Positions 41,955 to 51,631 of a stretch of 64,000 bases of DNA are shown in pieces (position 1 is the stretch's first letter; the number at the start of each line of letters is the position of its first letter). The notes under the pieces are model-generated. The model saw only the letters and a program-made list of their open reading frames with translations. It was not told the DNA's origin and ran no database searches. The position numbers and the translations under genes are program-made. Origin of the DNA: Oscillibacter valericigenes (GTDB taxonomy: Bacteria > Bacillota > Clostridia > Oscillospirales > Oscillospiraceae); the NCBI RefSeq assembly GCF_021531435.1, contig NZ_JAFBIS010000002.1:62001-126000 (forward strand). Reading direction: 5' to 3'.

Positions 41955-41992
41955 CGAGCGGGAAGCCGGGAGGCTTCCTGCTCGGTGTTTTT
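41955..41992 (+). terminator. Terminator after the LysR gene
   Basis: GAGCGGGAAGCC with GGCTTCCTGCTC around GGGA, then GGTGTTTTT. It lies directly before the ZIP ribosome site AAGGAGGATAC, so readthrough would be needed for cotranscription. Confidence 0.8.
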
Positions 41993-42006
41993 AAGGAGGA
42001 TACAGG

Positions 42007-42741
42007 ATGGGAATGCTGGGACAGGTGCTGCTGGTGACGGCGGCGGCAGGCATCGGCGGGACGGGACTGGGAGGCGGAGCGGCCTGCCTGTTCCGCCGGG
42101 ATTCCAGCCGGACGGTGAGCCTGCTTTTGAGTTTCGCCGCCGGCGTCATGGTGGCGGTGGTGTGCTTTGACCTGCTGGCGGAGGCGGCGCCGGGACGGAT
42201 GCCGGTGACGACAGTGGGCATCCTGGCGGGCTACGGCGTGACGGCGGGGCTGAACCGCGCTTTGGAGCGAAGGGAACGGACGGAGGAGCGGAGCAGCCTC
42301 CTGCTGGCGGGGGTGGTGATGGCGGCGGCCATCGCCCTCCACAATGTGCCGGAGGGCATGGTCATCGGGACGGCTTTCGCCGGTGGGGAAGCGGGCAGCG
42401 GATGGCTGCTGGCGGCGGTCATCGGCCTGCACAACATCCCGGAGGGGATGGCGGTAGCGGTGCCTATGGCGGCGGGGGGAGAGCGGCGGTGGAAGGCCGC
42501 CGCGACAGCGGCCCTTACCGGGGCTCCTACCATACTGGGAGCGGCGCTGGGGTACGCCGTGGGGACGCTGAGTCCGGCGGCGCTGGCGGCGGTGCTGAGC
42601 CTGGCGTCCGGGGCGATGCTGTATGTGGTGTTCGCGGAGCTGCTGCCGGAGGCGGCGGGGCTGTGGCAGAGCAAGCTGCCGGCCCTGGCAGCGGTGCTGG
42701 GCATGATCGTGGGAATGGCCATTACGCTGGGGCATGGATAG
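42007..42741 (+). CDS. ZIP-family divalent metal transporter (second copy)
   Basis: 244 residues, about eight helices. Metal-site helices HNVPEGMVIGTAF and HNIPEGMAVAVPM are both complete, unlike the first ZIP (4484-5278), where the second is NFPEG. AAGGAGG before ATG 42007. Codon use is extreme in G and C, as for neighbours. Closed by a hairpin with T-run only on the opposite strand. Confidence 0.88.
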   Translation: MGMLGQVLLVTAAAGIGGTGLGGGAACLFRRDSSRTVSLLLSFAAGVMVAVVCFDLLAEAAPGRMPVTTVGILAGYGVTAGLNRALERRERTEERSSLLLAGVVMAAAIALHNVPEGMVIGTAFAGGEAGSGWLLAAVIGLHNIPEGMAVAVPMAAGGERRWKAAATAALTGAPTILGAALGYAVGTLSPAALAAVLSLASGAMLYVVFAELLPEAAGLWQSKLPALAAVLGMIVGMAITLGHG

Positions 42742-42777
42742 AAAAAAGAGAGCCCGCCGCGGGAAACGCGGCGGGCT
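42742..42777 (-). terminator. Terminator of the cstA-type gene
   Basis: AGCCCGCCGCG with its complement; the minus strand continues with TCTCTTTTTTC. Confidence 0.85.
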
Positions 42778-42817
42778 GAGAGAAGGGAGAAAACGAGGTG
42801 ACCTCGTTATCCGCGGA

Positions 42818-44323
42818 TCATTTTGCCAGGACCCGGGCGGAGCGCTTCTTGCCGTACCAGACAATGACGCCCACATAAGCCGCGGCAGCACAGGCACCGA
42901 TGAGGTAGGCGATGGCCCAGGGAATGTGGAAGCCGATCTTGGCGTTCATAATGAAGGTGACGGTGACGAAGCAGTAGAACGCTCCGGGGATCAGGGGGAT
43001 CCAGACAAATTTGCTCTTGCCGTTTTCAAACATCCAGACGGAGATGGCAAGGAACGCGAACAGGGACAGCGTCTGGTTGGACCAGGCGAAGTAACGCCAC
43101 AGAATGTTGAAGCCGTTGGGATTCGTCTTGGCGAACACCAGGATCACAGCCACCAGGGCGAAGATGACGGCGGACAGGCTCAGGCGCTTGGCGTTGGAGC
43201 TCTGGTCGATGTGGAATGCCTCGGAGATGGACAGGCGCAAGCCCCGCAGCGCGGTATCGCCGGAGGTGATGGGCAGGACGATGATGCCGAGTAATGCGAC
43301 GATGCCGCCTACATTGCCCAGAACGTCGCGGCAGACGATGCCGACCGTGCCGGTGGCGAGGCCGGCGTTGGCCTCCTGCATACCCAGGTTGTACACGCCC
43401 ATGGCGGCGGCGGCCCAGACCATGGCGATGAAGCCCTCCAGGACCATCATGTTGTAGAAGGTCATGCGGCCCTGCTTCTCGCTCTTCATGGTGCGGGAGA
43501 TGATGGCCGTCTGGGTGGAGTGGAAGCCGGAGAGGATGCCGCAGGCCACGGTGATGAAGAAAATGGGAATGAAGTGGTTGGCGGTGAAGTAGTCCTGATA
43601 GCTGAAGGCGGCCTTCGCGCCGTCCTGCATGACGTAAGCGGCGGGAGCGACCCACTCGTCCCAGAGGTCGAGCAGGGGATAGCCCTTGGCAAACAGACCG
43701 ATGAACACGCCCAGGGCGGAGAACAGCAGGATGGCGCCGAAGACGGGGTAGATCTTACCGATGATGGCGTCGATGGGGAACACGGTGGCGATCAGGTAAT
43801 AGGCAAAGATAACGCCGTAGATGACCCAGGTGGAGACAGAGGTGGCCTTGCCGTCAAAGCCGAAGACCTGGGTGGCGGCGATGTCGCCGGGGGTGTAGAT
43901 GAACACGGCGCCCACCAGCAGCAGAAGCAGGGAGCAGAACACCTGATACACGGTGTAGACGCCCTTGTTGCTGTACCGGCGGATCATGGTGGGCATCTGG
44001 GTGCCGCCGTCCCGGAGACAGATCATGCCGGAGAAATAGTCATGCATGGCGCCGCCGATGATATTGCCGATGGGGATGGTGATGAACGCGATGGGCCCGA
44101 ACAGAATGCCCTGGATGGGCCCGAAGATGGGGCCTGTACCTGCGATGTTCAGCAAATTGATGAGGCCGTTTTTCCAACCTCTCATGGGGATGTAATCCAC
44201 GCCGTCCTGCTTCGAGTAGGCGGGGGTCTCCCGGTCGTCGGGGCCGAAGACCTTTTCACAGAATTTGCCGTACAGGGCGGCTCCGCCGAAAAGGATCACG
44301 AGGCCGATGATAAATGTTGTCAT
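42818..44323 (-). CDS. CstA-family (carbon starvation) peptide/pyruvate transporter
   Basis: 501 residues, about 14 helices. Family traits: GPIFGPIQGILFGP, the DYFSGMICLRDGG loop, the GVFIGLFAKGYP segment and LPITSGDTALRGLRLSI. The family imports peptides or pyruvate (E. coli CstA and BtsT). Start ATG at 44323. A two-component pair on the same strand lies upstream, 307 bases away, separated by a terminator; its control of this transporter is an inference from neighbourhood. The upstream 44324-44544 region holds its own promoter area. Confidence 0.9.
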   Translation of the reverse strand: MTTFIIGLVILFGGAALYGKFCEKVFGPDDRETPAYSKQDGVDYIPMRGWKNGLINLLNIAGTGPIFGPIQGILFGPIAFITIPIGNIIGGAMHDYFSGMICLRDGGTQMPTMIRRYSNKGVYTVYQVFCSLLLLLVGAVFIYTPGDIAATQVFGFDGKATSVSTWVIYGVIFAYYLIATVFPIDAIIGKIYPVFGAILLFSALGVFIGLFAKGYPLLDLWDEWVAPAAYVMQDGAKAAFSYQDYFTANHFIPIFFITVACGILSGFHSTQTAIISRTMKSEKQGRMTFYNMMVLEGFIAMVWAAAAMGVYNLGMQEANAGLATGTVGIVCRDVLGNVGGIVALLGIIVLPITSGDTALRGLRLSISEAFHIDQSSNAKRLSLSAVIFALVAVILVFAKTNPNGFNILWRYFAWSNQTLSLFAFLAISVWMFENGKSKFVWIPLIPGAFYCFVTVTFIMNAKIGFHIPWAIAYLIGACAAAAYVGVIVWYGKKRSARVLAK

Positions 44324-44544
44324 TTACACACACTCCTTTTCCTGTTTTTGCGGTTTCCCCGTGGGAGAGAAAATCCGGGGAACCACAAGCTCTGTTATTA
44401 CCATAGCAGATTTTGAAGGGACTGTGCGTTAAGGAAGAGGAGGGAGAAATACAGACCCTGTGAGGGATGACAGGCGGCGTGTTAAAAAACTGCCAATTTG
44501 AAAAAAATGGAAGAAATAGCTGACCGGGATACTGCTCCTGATTT

Positions 44545-44602
44545 GAAAAAAGACCCCCTGTTTGTCAGAAAATGCGGTTCTGACAAGCAGGGGGGATTTT
44601 TT
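44545..44602. terminator. Bidirectional terminator between regulator and CstA genes
   Basis: Long stem CCCCCTG-TTGTCAGAA with TTCTGACAA-CAGGGGG, A-run on the left and T-run on the right. It ends the minus-strand two-component transcript. Confidence 0.85.
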
Positions 44603-44629
44603 CAGGAAAGCATGGTTTTGCTGGCTGAA

Positions 44630-45333
<704 letters not shown>

Positions 45334-45337
<4 letters not shown>

Positions 45338-46413
45338 GGATGTACCTCCTCTTGCAAGGGCAGACGGAACAGAAATTCCGCGCCGGTTTCCAGATTGCGG
45401 GCCTCCATCGTGCCGCCGTGGGCCCGGACGATGGCCAGGCACACGGACAGCCCCAGGCCCATGTTGCGTTTGCCGTCTCCGGCGGGGGTCTCGCTGTGCT
45501 TCAGAGAGCCGTCAAACAGGGCGGGGAGCGCTTTCGGGGGAATGCCGCGGCCGTTATCCCGGACGGAGAAACAGGCAAAATTGTCTTCTTTGCGGACGGA
45601 GAGACTGATCGCGGTGGTCGTTTCGCCGTGGAGCACGGCGTTTTCTAGCAGATTGGACAGCACCTGGGCGATCAGAATGGGGTCCATGGGGACCAGAAGA
45701 AGCTCTTCCGGGGCGGACACGGAGACGGCTATCTGGGGGAAGCGGCGGCGGAATTTTTGGGCGGTTTCGCCCAGGACCTCCTCGGCCGCTTCCGGGGATT
45801 TCGTGATGCTGGTCTGGTCGCCGCCGATGCGGGTGATGGACAGCAGATTCTCCACCACCCGGATCAGCCACTGGGCGTCGTCCCGGGCGTCCTCCAGCAG
45901 GATGCTGCGGTCCTCTATGGACATCTCCGGGTTTTCCAGGACGGCGGAGGTGGCGCCCAGTATGGCGGTGAGCGGCGTGCGGATGTCATGGGAGACGGAG
46001 CGGAGCAGGTTGGCCCGCATCTTCTCCTTTTCGTTTTCCGCCCGCAGACGCTCCTGCTGCTTGGCCTGGGCGGTGAGGGTGCCGGTGATGATGGAGACCA
46101 TCAGAAAGGTCAGAAAGGTCAGGGGATAACCGGAAATCGTGAAGTTGACCGCCCAATAGGGATATGTAAAGACGAAGTTGACGCAGATCACGCCCAGCAC
46201 GGAGGCGATGAGACCGAAGAGATAGCCGGTGGTCAGGCGGGAGATCAAAAGGACCGCCAGAACAAATACCGGCGAGGCAAAGCCATCGCTGCTGTCCGCC
46301 AGGCGCAGAAGGCTGCACAGGCCGATGGCACAGGAGAGAATGACGGCGGAGACCAGCAGGTCCTTCCAGGAAAAGGGAAACAGCCGCGCCGCCAGAGAAC
46401 GTTTTGAGGTCAA
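45334..46413 (-). CDS. KdpD-like sensor histidine kinase lacking the N-terminal cytoplasmic part
   Basis: 359 residues. Four helices of a DUF4118 domain (about 15-115), then dimerisation domain with phosphoacceptor His in LRSVSHDIRTPLTAI and the ATPase domain (NLLENAVLHG, DNGRGIPP, GLGLSVC). The KdpD N-terminal ATP-binding/Usp region (about 400 aa) is absent, so this is a short kinase of the same lineage, perhaps no longer potassium-specific. Start is TTG at 46413 with AAAGGAGG upstream. It is translationally coupled to the regulator. Confidence 0.88.
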
Positions 46414-46616
46414 GGGAAAGCCTCCTTTAAAATCTTAGGAAAGCAGTACCGGATACTAGGACCATTATATCAGATATGCCGTTAAATTGCCGCTAAAAAA
46501 CTTGGCGCCTTCTTAACAGTTTGGAAAAACCTATTGACAGCGGCTGAACAAAAATGGGCGTATCATAATAAACAGGCGGGAGACCGCCGGAATCTTGCAA
46601 AGGAGCGTGGACAGAG

Positions 46617-47207
46617 ATGGGAGAAAAACGAAGCACCGAACAGGCATTTCAGAACTATTTGCGCAGCGGCGAACAGGTGCGCTGGCACGGCGTGACGAAG
46701 CCTTTCCCACTGCTGGAGCGGGACGCCAAGTTTTTGATTTTGGGAAAATGGATCGGCACTGGGGCCGTCACCGCGGTCCTTCTGCGGCTGTACATCGGAA
46801 ACAGTCCGGATTGGAGCTTAAAGGCGGTGATCGCCGTGCTGCTGGTCGCGGCACTGCTGATCGTATCCCCGTTTGTGGAGAAATGGAACGTGCTGGGACA
46901 GCAATATTGGATCACCGACCAGCGGGTGATCTTCATGAGCCGGGACAGGACGTTTTACTATATGGAGCTGGCCGACATTGATGACATCCGGCTGGTGGAA
47001 GGTCAGACGGAGGAGGGAACGCTGGTGGTGGGAAGCCGCGTTTTTGAGGACATCAAACGGCAGCTCCGGTGGCGGGCATGCCATCCCAAGACCAATGTGC
47101 AGAGCGACGGCCCTATGGATAAGGCGGAGGGACTTGTGCTTTTTTCAGTCAGTGACAGCAAAAAAGCGGCGGACTGCCTGCGGCAGCAGTTGGGCTGGGC
47201 CGCCTGA
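46617..47207 (+). CDS. PH-domain-like membrane protein
   Basis: 196 residues. Two helices (about 42-62 and 66-84) are followed by a bacterial PH-like domain: WITDQRVIFMSRDRTFYYMELADIDDIRLVEG is the typical core. The C-terminal LVLFSVSDSKKAADCL completes it. Function unknown; such domains bind membranes or proteins. Its own transcription unit, closed by terminators at 47220 and 47261. Confidence 0.78.
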   Translation: MGEKRSTEQAFQNYLRSGEQVRWHGVTKPFPLLERDAKFLILGKWIGTGAVTAVLLRLYIGNSPDWSLKAVIAVLLVAALLIVSPFVEKWNVLGQQYWITDQRVIFMSRDRTFYYMELADIDDIRLVEGQTEEGTLVVGSRVFEDIKRQLRWRACHPKTNVQSDGPMDKAEGLVLFSVSDSKKAADCLRQQLGWAA

Positions 47208-47219
47208 AACAATGGACAA

Positions 47220-47291
47220 TGGCGCTGTGGGAAACCACAGCGCTATTTCTTTTTTGAAAATTCCGCCGGCGGCGCCAGCGGAATATTTTTT
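47220..47291 (+). terminator. Two consecutive terminators before the phage cluster
   Basis: GGCGCTGTGG-GAAA-CCACAGCGCT then TTTCTTTTTT (47220-47253), and TTCCGC...GCGGAA then TATTTTTTT (47261-47291). They insulate the phage genes from the PH-domain gene. Confidence 0.78.
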
Positions 47292-47363
47292 TCGGCGACG
47301 CACAGAAATGTGCAACTTTTCCGACAGGGCGGCCTTGAGTGTGAGACGGTGAGGAGGGGACGA

Positions 47364-47819
47364 ATGGAGAAGAAACAGAATGAGGACGCCTTTTGCAGGG
47401 CCTATCTGCGGACGATGGATCCGGAACGGGCGGCTGCGGAGAGCGGATGCCGGAATGGATTTTCCATGCTGCGGCGCAGGACTGTCCGGGAGCGGCTGGA
47501 GCGGATGCGGGAGGCCGCGGCGGGACAGCTGCGGCGGGAGGATGTGCTCCGGCGGCTGGCGGAGCTGGCTTTCGGACGGGCCAATGACGGGGCTGGACTG
47601 GCGCTGCGGCCCGGAGAGACCGACCCGGAGGGACTGGACCTGTCCGCTGTGTCGGAGCTGAAGGTGACGGACAAGGGTGTGGAAGTGAAATTCGTGGACC
47701 GGGTGCGGGCGCTGGAGACGCTGTGGAACCTGCTGGAGAGCGGCGGCGACGGCGGCGCGGAGGAGCTGTACCGCGCCCTGGAGGACATCGCCGGACAGAT
47801 GGAGGACATGAATGGCTAG
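47364..47819 (+). CDS. Phage terminase small subunit (XtmA-like)
   Basis: 151 residues, basic and helical, with a helix-turn-helix-like start (EDAFCRAYLRTMDPERAAAESG) typical of PBSX XtmA. The DNA-recognition subunit of the packaging motor. ATG 47364 with GAGGAGGGG upstream. First gene of the xkd-type cluster; overlaps the large subunit by 8 bases. No repressor or promoter of phage type is visible upstream. Confidence 0.82.
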   Translation: MEKKQNEDAFCRAYLRTMDPERAAAESGCRNGFSMLRRRTVRERLERMREAAAGQLRREDVLRRLAELAFGRANDGAGLALRPGETDPEGLDLSAVSELKVTDKGVEVKFVDRVRALETLWNLLESGGDGGAEELYRALEDIAGQMEDMNG

Positions 47820-49056
47820 ACCGCTGCGGTTTTCCGCAAAACAGAGGAAAGTGCTGTCCTGGTGGTACCGGGATGAGTGGGAGGCCATCATCTGCGACGG
47901 CGCCGTCCGAAGCGGCAAGACCTTTTCCATGGGGCTGTCGTTCTTCCTGTGGGCCCAGAGCCGGTTCGACGGCCAGCAGTTCGGCCTTTGCGGAAAGACC
48001 ATCGGGTCCCTGCGGCGGAATCTCCTGGCGGAGCTGATACCCTATCTGCGGCGGCTGGGCATGACTGTGGGGGAAAAGCGGACGGAGAATCTGCTGACCG
48101 TCCGCTATCACGGGCGGGAGAACCGCTTTTTGCTGTTCGGCGGCAAGGATGAATCCAGCGCGGCGCTGATCCAGGGCAGCACCCTGGCGGGGGTGTTTCT
48201 GGATGAGGCGGCGCTGATGCCCCGGTCCTTTGTGGAGCAGGCCATCGCCCGGTGCAGCGTGCCCGGGAGCCGGCTGTGGTTCAACTGCAATCCGGAGGGA
48301 CCCCAGCACTGGTTTTACCAGGAGTGGATCCTGAAGGCGGAGGAGCGGCGGGCGCTGCGGCTGCACTTTACCATGGAGGACAATCCGGGGCTCTCGGCCC
48401 GCATCCGGGCCAGGTACCAAAACGCGTGCTCCGGCGTGTTTTACCGGCGGTTCGTCCTGGGAGAATGGACCGCCGCCCAGGGGCTCATCTACGACTTTTT
48501 CGATTCGGAGCGGGATGCCGTGGAGACGCCGGAGGGGCCGTTCTCCCAGTGGCGTATCTCCGTGGACTACGGAACGGCCAATCCAGCGTCCTTCGGCCTG
48601 TGGGGAAAGAAGGACGGCGTGTGGTACCGGACGGAGGAGTATTACTACGATTCCCACAAGGCGGGCCGGCAGCGGACGGACGCGGAATACGCCGACGACC
48701 TGACACGGCTGGCGGCGGGACGGGACATCGAACGGGTGGTGGTGGACCCGTCGGCGGCCAGCTTCATCGAAGTTTTGCGGCGGCGGGGGTTCCGGGTCAT
48801 CCGGGCGGACAATGCCGTGGCGGACGGCATCCGCACCACGGCGGACATGCTGCGGAGCGGGAAACTGGCGCTGTGCCGGGGATGCGCGGACTGCCTGCGG
48901 GAGATCGGACTGTACTGCTGGGATGAGCGCAGCGGCCGGGATGTGCCCCGAAAAGAACATGACCACGCCATGGACGAGATGAGATACTTTGCGATGGACC
49001 TGGCGGGGGAACAGGAGTGCGGCTTCGCGGCGGTGGCGGTGGAGCGGCGGCCATGA
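47812..49056 (+). CDS. Phage terminase large subunit (XtmB-like)
   Basis: 414 residues. ATPase domain with Walker A AVRSGKTFS and Walker B VFLDEAAL; nuclease domain with VDYGTANP, VVVDPSAASF and KEHDHAMDEMRY, whose acids form the metal site. All key residues are present, so DNA packaging activity seems intact. Length matches PBSX-type terminases. Overlaps the small subunit gene. Confidence 0.93.
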   Translation: MARPLRFSAKQRKVLSWWYRDEWEAIICDGAVRSGKTFSMGLSFFLWAQSRFDGQQFGLCGKTIGSLRRNLLAELIPYLRRLGMTVGEKRTENLLTVRYHGRENRFLLFGGKDESSAALIQGSTLAGVFLDEAALMPRSFVEQAIARCSVPGSRLWFNCNPEGPQHWFYQEWILKAEERRALRLHFTMEDNPGLSARIRARYQNACSGVFYRRFVLGEWTAAQGLIYDFFDSERDAVETPEGPFSQWRISVDYGTANPASFGLWGKKDGVWYRTEEYYYDSHKAGRQRTDAEYADDLTRLAAGRDIERVVVDPSAASFIEVLRRRGFRVIRADNAVADGIRTTADMLRSGKLALCRGCADCLREIGLYCWDERSGRDVPRKEHDHAMDEMRYFAMDLAGEQECGFAAVAVERRP

Positions 49057-49080
49057 GCGAATAAAAATCACAGGAGAGGA

Positions 49081-50229
49081 GTGCTGCGGTTGAAGTGGCG
49101 GAAACAAAAGGAGGCGCTGGCGGTTCCGGCGGTGCAGATCCGGAACGGTAGCCATCATCCTTTCGGAATGCTGGGGGATTATGTGCCCCTGCGAAATGGG
49201 GAAGTCCGGCTGTACAGGGCCGTCCGGGAGGCCGTTCCCGTGGTGGACGCGGCCATCTACAAGCTCATCCGTATGAGCGGGGGCGTGACGGTGTCCTGCG
49301 GGAGCCGGAGGGCGGAAGCGGCGCTGGCTGAGTTCTTAAGGACGGTTCCTGTGGGGCGTGGACAATTCGGCATCAACGCGTTTCTGGACTGCTACCTGGA
49401 TTCCCTGCTGACCTGCGGACAGGCTGTCGGCGAGATCGTGCCCGCGGCGGGAAACCGGGAGATCGCCGCGCTGCTGTGCGGCCGGGTGGAGGACATCGAG
49501 GTCAGGGAGGGGGAGAATCCCCTGACGTTTTCCATCTGGGGACCGGATGAGGGGGGACGGATGGCGGAGCTGCCTTACCAGGACCTGCTGCTGTTCACAC
49601 CGCTGAATCCCGAGGCGGACAGTCCCTATGGCGTGTCGCTGCTGCGCTCCCTGCCGTTTCTGGCGGATATTCTTATGAAAATCTATCACGCCACCGGCGT
49701 CAACTGGGAGCGGTGCGGCAACGTGCGCTTCGCTGTGACCTGCCGGAACGGAGACGGCACCGGCGCCGCGGAAAAGGGACGCGTTCTGGCGGAAGAATGG
49801 AGCAGGGCCATGCGGGACGGCGACGCTGTCCGGGATTTCGTGGCGGTGGGCGATGTGGACATCCGGGTCATCGGCGGCGACGCGCCTATCCTGGACAGCC
49901 AGGTGCCGGTGCGACAGATCACGGAGCAGATCGTGGCGAAGACCGGTATCCCGCCTTTCATGCTGGGGCTGAGCTGGAACTCCACGGAGCGGATGAGCAG
50001 CCAGCAGGCCGACATGCTGACCACGGAGATCACGGCCATCCGCCGGACACTGACACCGACAGTAGAGCGCATCTGCCGCCTGTGGCTGCGGATGCACGGC
50101 TACACCTGCGGCTTTGAGGTGGTTTGGAACGACATCAATCTGCAGGATGAGGTGGAGGAGGCCAGGGCGTTCCTCTACCGGGAGCAGGCGCGGAAGCTGC
50201 AGATTGAGAATGACGCGGCGAAAAAATAA
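49081..50229 (+). CDS. Phage portal protein (XkdE-like)
   Basis: 382 residues. SPP1/PBSX-type portal with the segments PVVDAAIYKLIRMSGG, PYGVSLLRSLPF and GIPPFMLGLSWNSTERMSSQQ. Forms the dodecameric ring for DNA entry. GTG 49081 start with AGGAGAGGA just upstream. The next gene starts 11 bases later. Confidence 0.9.
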   Translation: MLRLKWRKQKEALAVPAVQIRNGSHHPFGMLGDYVPLRNGEVRLYRAVREAVPVVDAAIYKLIRMSGGVTVSCGSRRAEAALAEFLRTVPVGRGQFGINAFLDCYLDSLLTCGQAVGEIVPAAGNREIAALLCGRVEDIEVREGENPLTFSIWGPDEGGRMAELPYQDLLLFTPLNPEADSPYGVSLLRSLPFLADILMKIYHATGVNWERCGNVRFAVTCRNGDGTGAAEKGRVLAEEWSRAMRDGDAVRDFVAVGDVDIRVIGGDAPILDSQVPVRQITEQIVAKTGIPPFMLGLSWNSTERMSSQQADMLTTEITAIRRTLTPTVERICRLWLRMHGYTCGFEVVWNDINLQDEVEEARAFLYREQARKLQIENDAAKK

Positions 50230-50240
50230 AGGGGGTTTGT

Positions 50241-51083
50241 ATGGACATCAGGGAGGAACTGGCGTGCATCAATCAGTTCGCCAAGACGGAGCTGACGGAG
50301 GAACAGGTCTACGTGTTCAGCGTGCGGCTGTGCGACAACGAGGTGGACCGGGACTTCGAGCGGTTCGACACGGCCGCCCTGGAGCGGCTGGGTGAGCTGT
50401 TCGTAGGCAAGAGCGGTATTTTCGACCACCAGTGGTCTGCCAAGGGCCAGACGGCCCGTATCTACCGCACTGAGGTGGTGCGGGAAGAGGCCATGGTGAC
50501 GGCCGCGGGAGACGGGTACTGCTGGCTGAAGGGCTGGGCATACCTGCTGCGGACAGAGAAAAACCGGGATCTGATCGCGGAGATCGAGGGCGGCATCAAG
50601 AAAGAGGTCAGCGTGGGGTGCAGCATGGCGCGAAGTGTCTGCTCCATCTGCGGCGCGGAAAACGGCGCCTGCGGCCATGTGCGGGGTGAGACGTACGATG
50701 GGCGGCTGTGCTTCACGGAGCTGCGGGAGCCGCAGGACGCCTACGAATGGTCCTTCGTGGCGGTACCCGCCCAGCGGAACGCAGGCGTTTTGAAGCGGTT
50801 TGAACAAAGCGGCGGCGGTTCGGCGGTCCTGGAAAAACAGGCGGCGCTGGGGCGTAAGTACCTGACGGAGCTGCGGCGTGAGGTGACACGCCTTGCCATG
50901 CTGACGGACGGCGACCTGGACGGCCAGGTGTTTGCTAAGGCGATGGATCGCCTGGAGGAGCCGGAACTGGTGGAATTGAAAAAGGCCTATGAGGTCCGGG
51001 CGGCAAAGAAGTTCCCGTCAGCCCCGCAGCTGCGCCGGAAAGACGCGGCGGAGCGGAGCGACGAAACGGTGTTCCTGGTATGA
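50241..51083 (+). CDS. XkdF-like prohead protease/scaffold
   Basis: 280 residues. The N-terminal about 180 resemble the XkdF/HK97 prohead-protease fold, with His in SGIFDHQWSA and Ser-Val-Gly-Cys (KKEVSVGCSM), plus a small cysteine cluster (CSICGAENGACGH) that may bind zinc. The C-terminal part is a helical scaffold-like tail. Cuts or organises the capsid precursor. Start ATG at 50241. Confidence 0.78.
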   Translation: MDIREELACINQFAKTELTEEQVYVFSVRLCDNEVDRDFERFDTAALERLGELFVGKSGIFDHQWSAKGQTARIYRTEVVREEAMVTAAGDGYCWLKGWAYLLRTEKNRDLIAEIEGGIKKEVSVGCSMARSVCSICGAENGACGHVRGETYDGRLCFTELREPQDAYEWSFVAVPAQRNAGVLKRFEQSGGGSAVLEKQAALGRKYLTELRREVTRLAMLTDGDLDGQVFAKAMDRLEEPELVELKKAYEVRAAKKFPSAPQLRRKDAAERSDETVFLV

Positions 51084-51162
51084 TACTGTTTTTGGGTCAG
51101 ACGATGAAATCGTTTGACAGGGCCGCGTTTGCGGCCCAGCCGCAAAAAATGTTGTTCCAGAC

Positions 51163-51239
51163 TGCCTTTACCGCCTTTGGCGGCGCGGCGGATCACGACG
51201 CACGCAAAACATTCCCAATGTTTTGCGTAAAGGGCAGTA
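51163..51239 (+). other. Structured intergenic region before the capsid genes
   Basis: Perfect hairpin ACGCAAAACATT/AATGTTTTGCGT around CCC (51202-51228), inside a larger pairing of ACTGCC...TTA with TAAAGGGCAGT. No T-run; may be an RNA-processing or stabilising element to raise capsid-gene expression. Confidence 0.55.
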
Positions 51240-51272
51240 TGACGGGAACGAAGAATATAAAGGAGGATGGAT

Positions 51273-51617
51273 ATGGGTATTTCTTTCGAGGGCATCGGCC
51301 AGTGGGCGGCTACCTTCGCCTGCGGTGAGACTGCCGTGGGCCAGGTGGTGAAGGTCAGCGGCAGCGGCGAGGTGGCGGCCTGCGCCGACGGCGACAGCTT
51401 CTGCGGCGTGGTGGTATTCGTCGCCAGAGACGGAGAGGCCTGCTCCGTGGCCCTGGGCGGCATGGTGCGGGTGCCCTACACCGGAACCGCGCCCGCTCTG
51501 GGCTGGACCGGCCTGGCCGCCGACGGCAGCGGCGGCGTCAAGGCCCTGACCACGGGCCGCAGCTACCTGGTGGCGGATGTGGATGAGGCCGCCAAGACCG
51601 TTACCTTTGCACTGTAA
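51273..51617 (+). CDS. Small capsid decoration-like protein (DUF2190 type)
   Basis: 114 residues, all-beta and Gly/Ala-rich (GQVVKVSGSGEVAACADGD, RVPYTGTAPALGW), similar to phage decoration or head-stabilising proteins. AAGGAGG to the ATG at 51273 is well spaced; the in-frame ATG at 51267 is too close. Placed before the major capsid gene, 14 bases apart. Confidence 0.78.
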   Translation: MGISFEGIGQWAATFACGETAVGQVVKVSGSGEVAACADGDSFCGVVVFVARDGEACSVALGGMVRVPYTGTAPALGWTGLAADGSGGVKALTTGRSYLVADVDEAAKTVTFAL

Positions 51618-51631
51618 GGAGGAGAGTGGAT

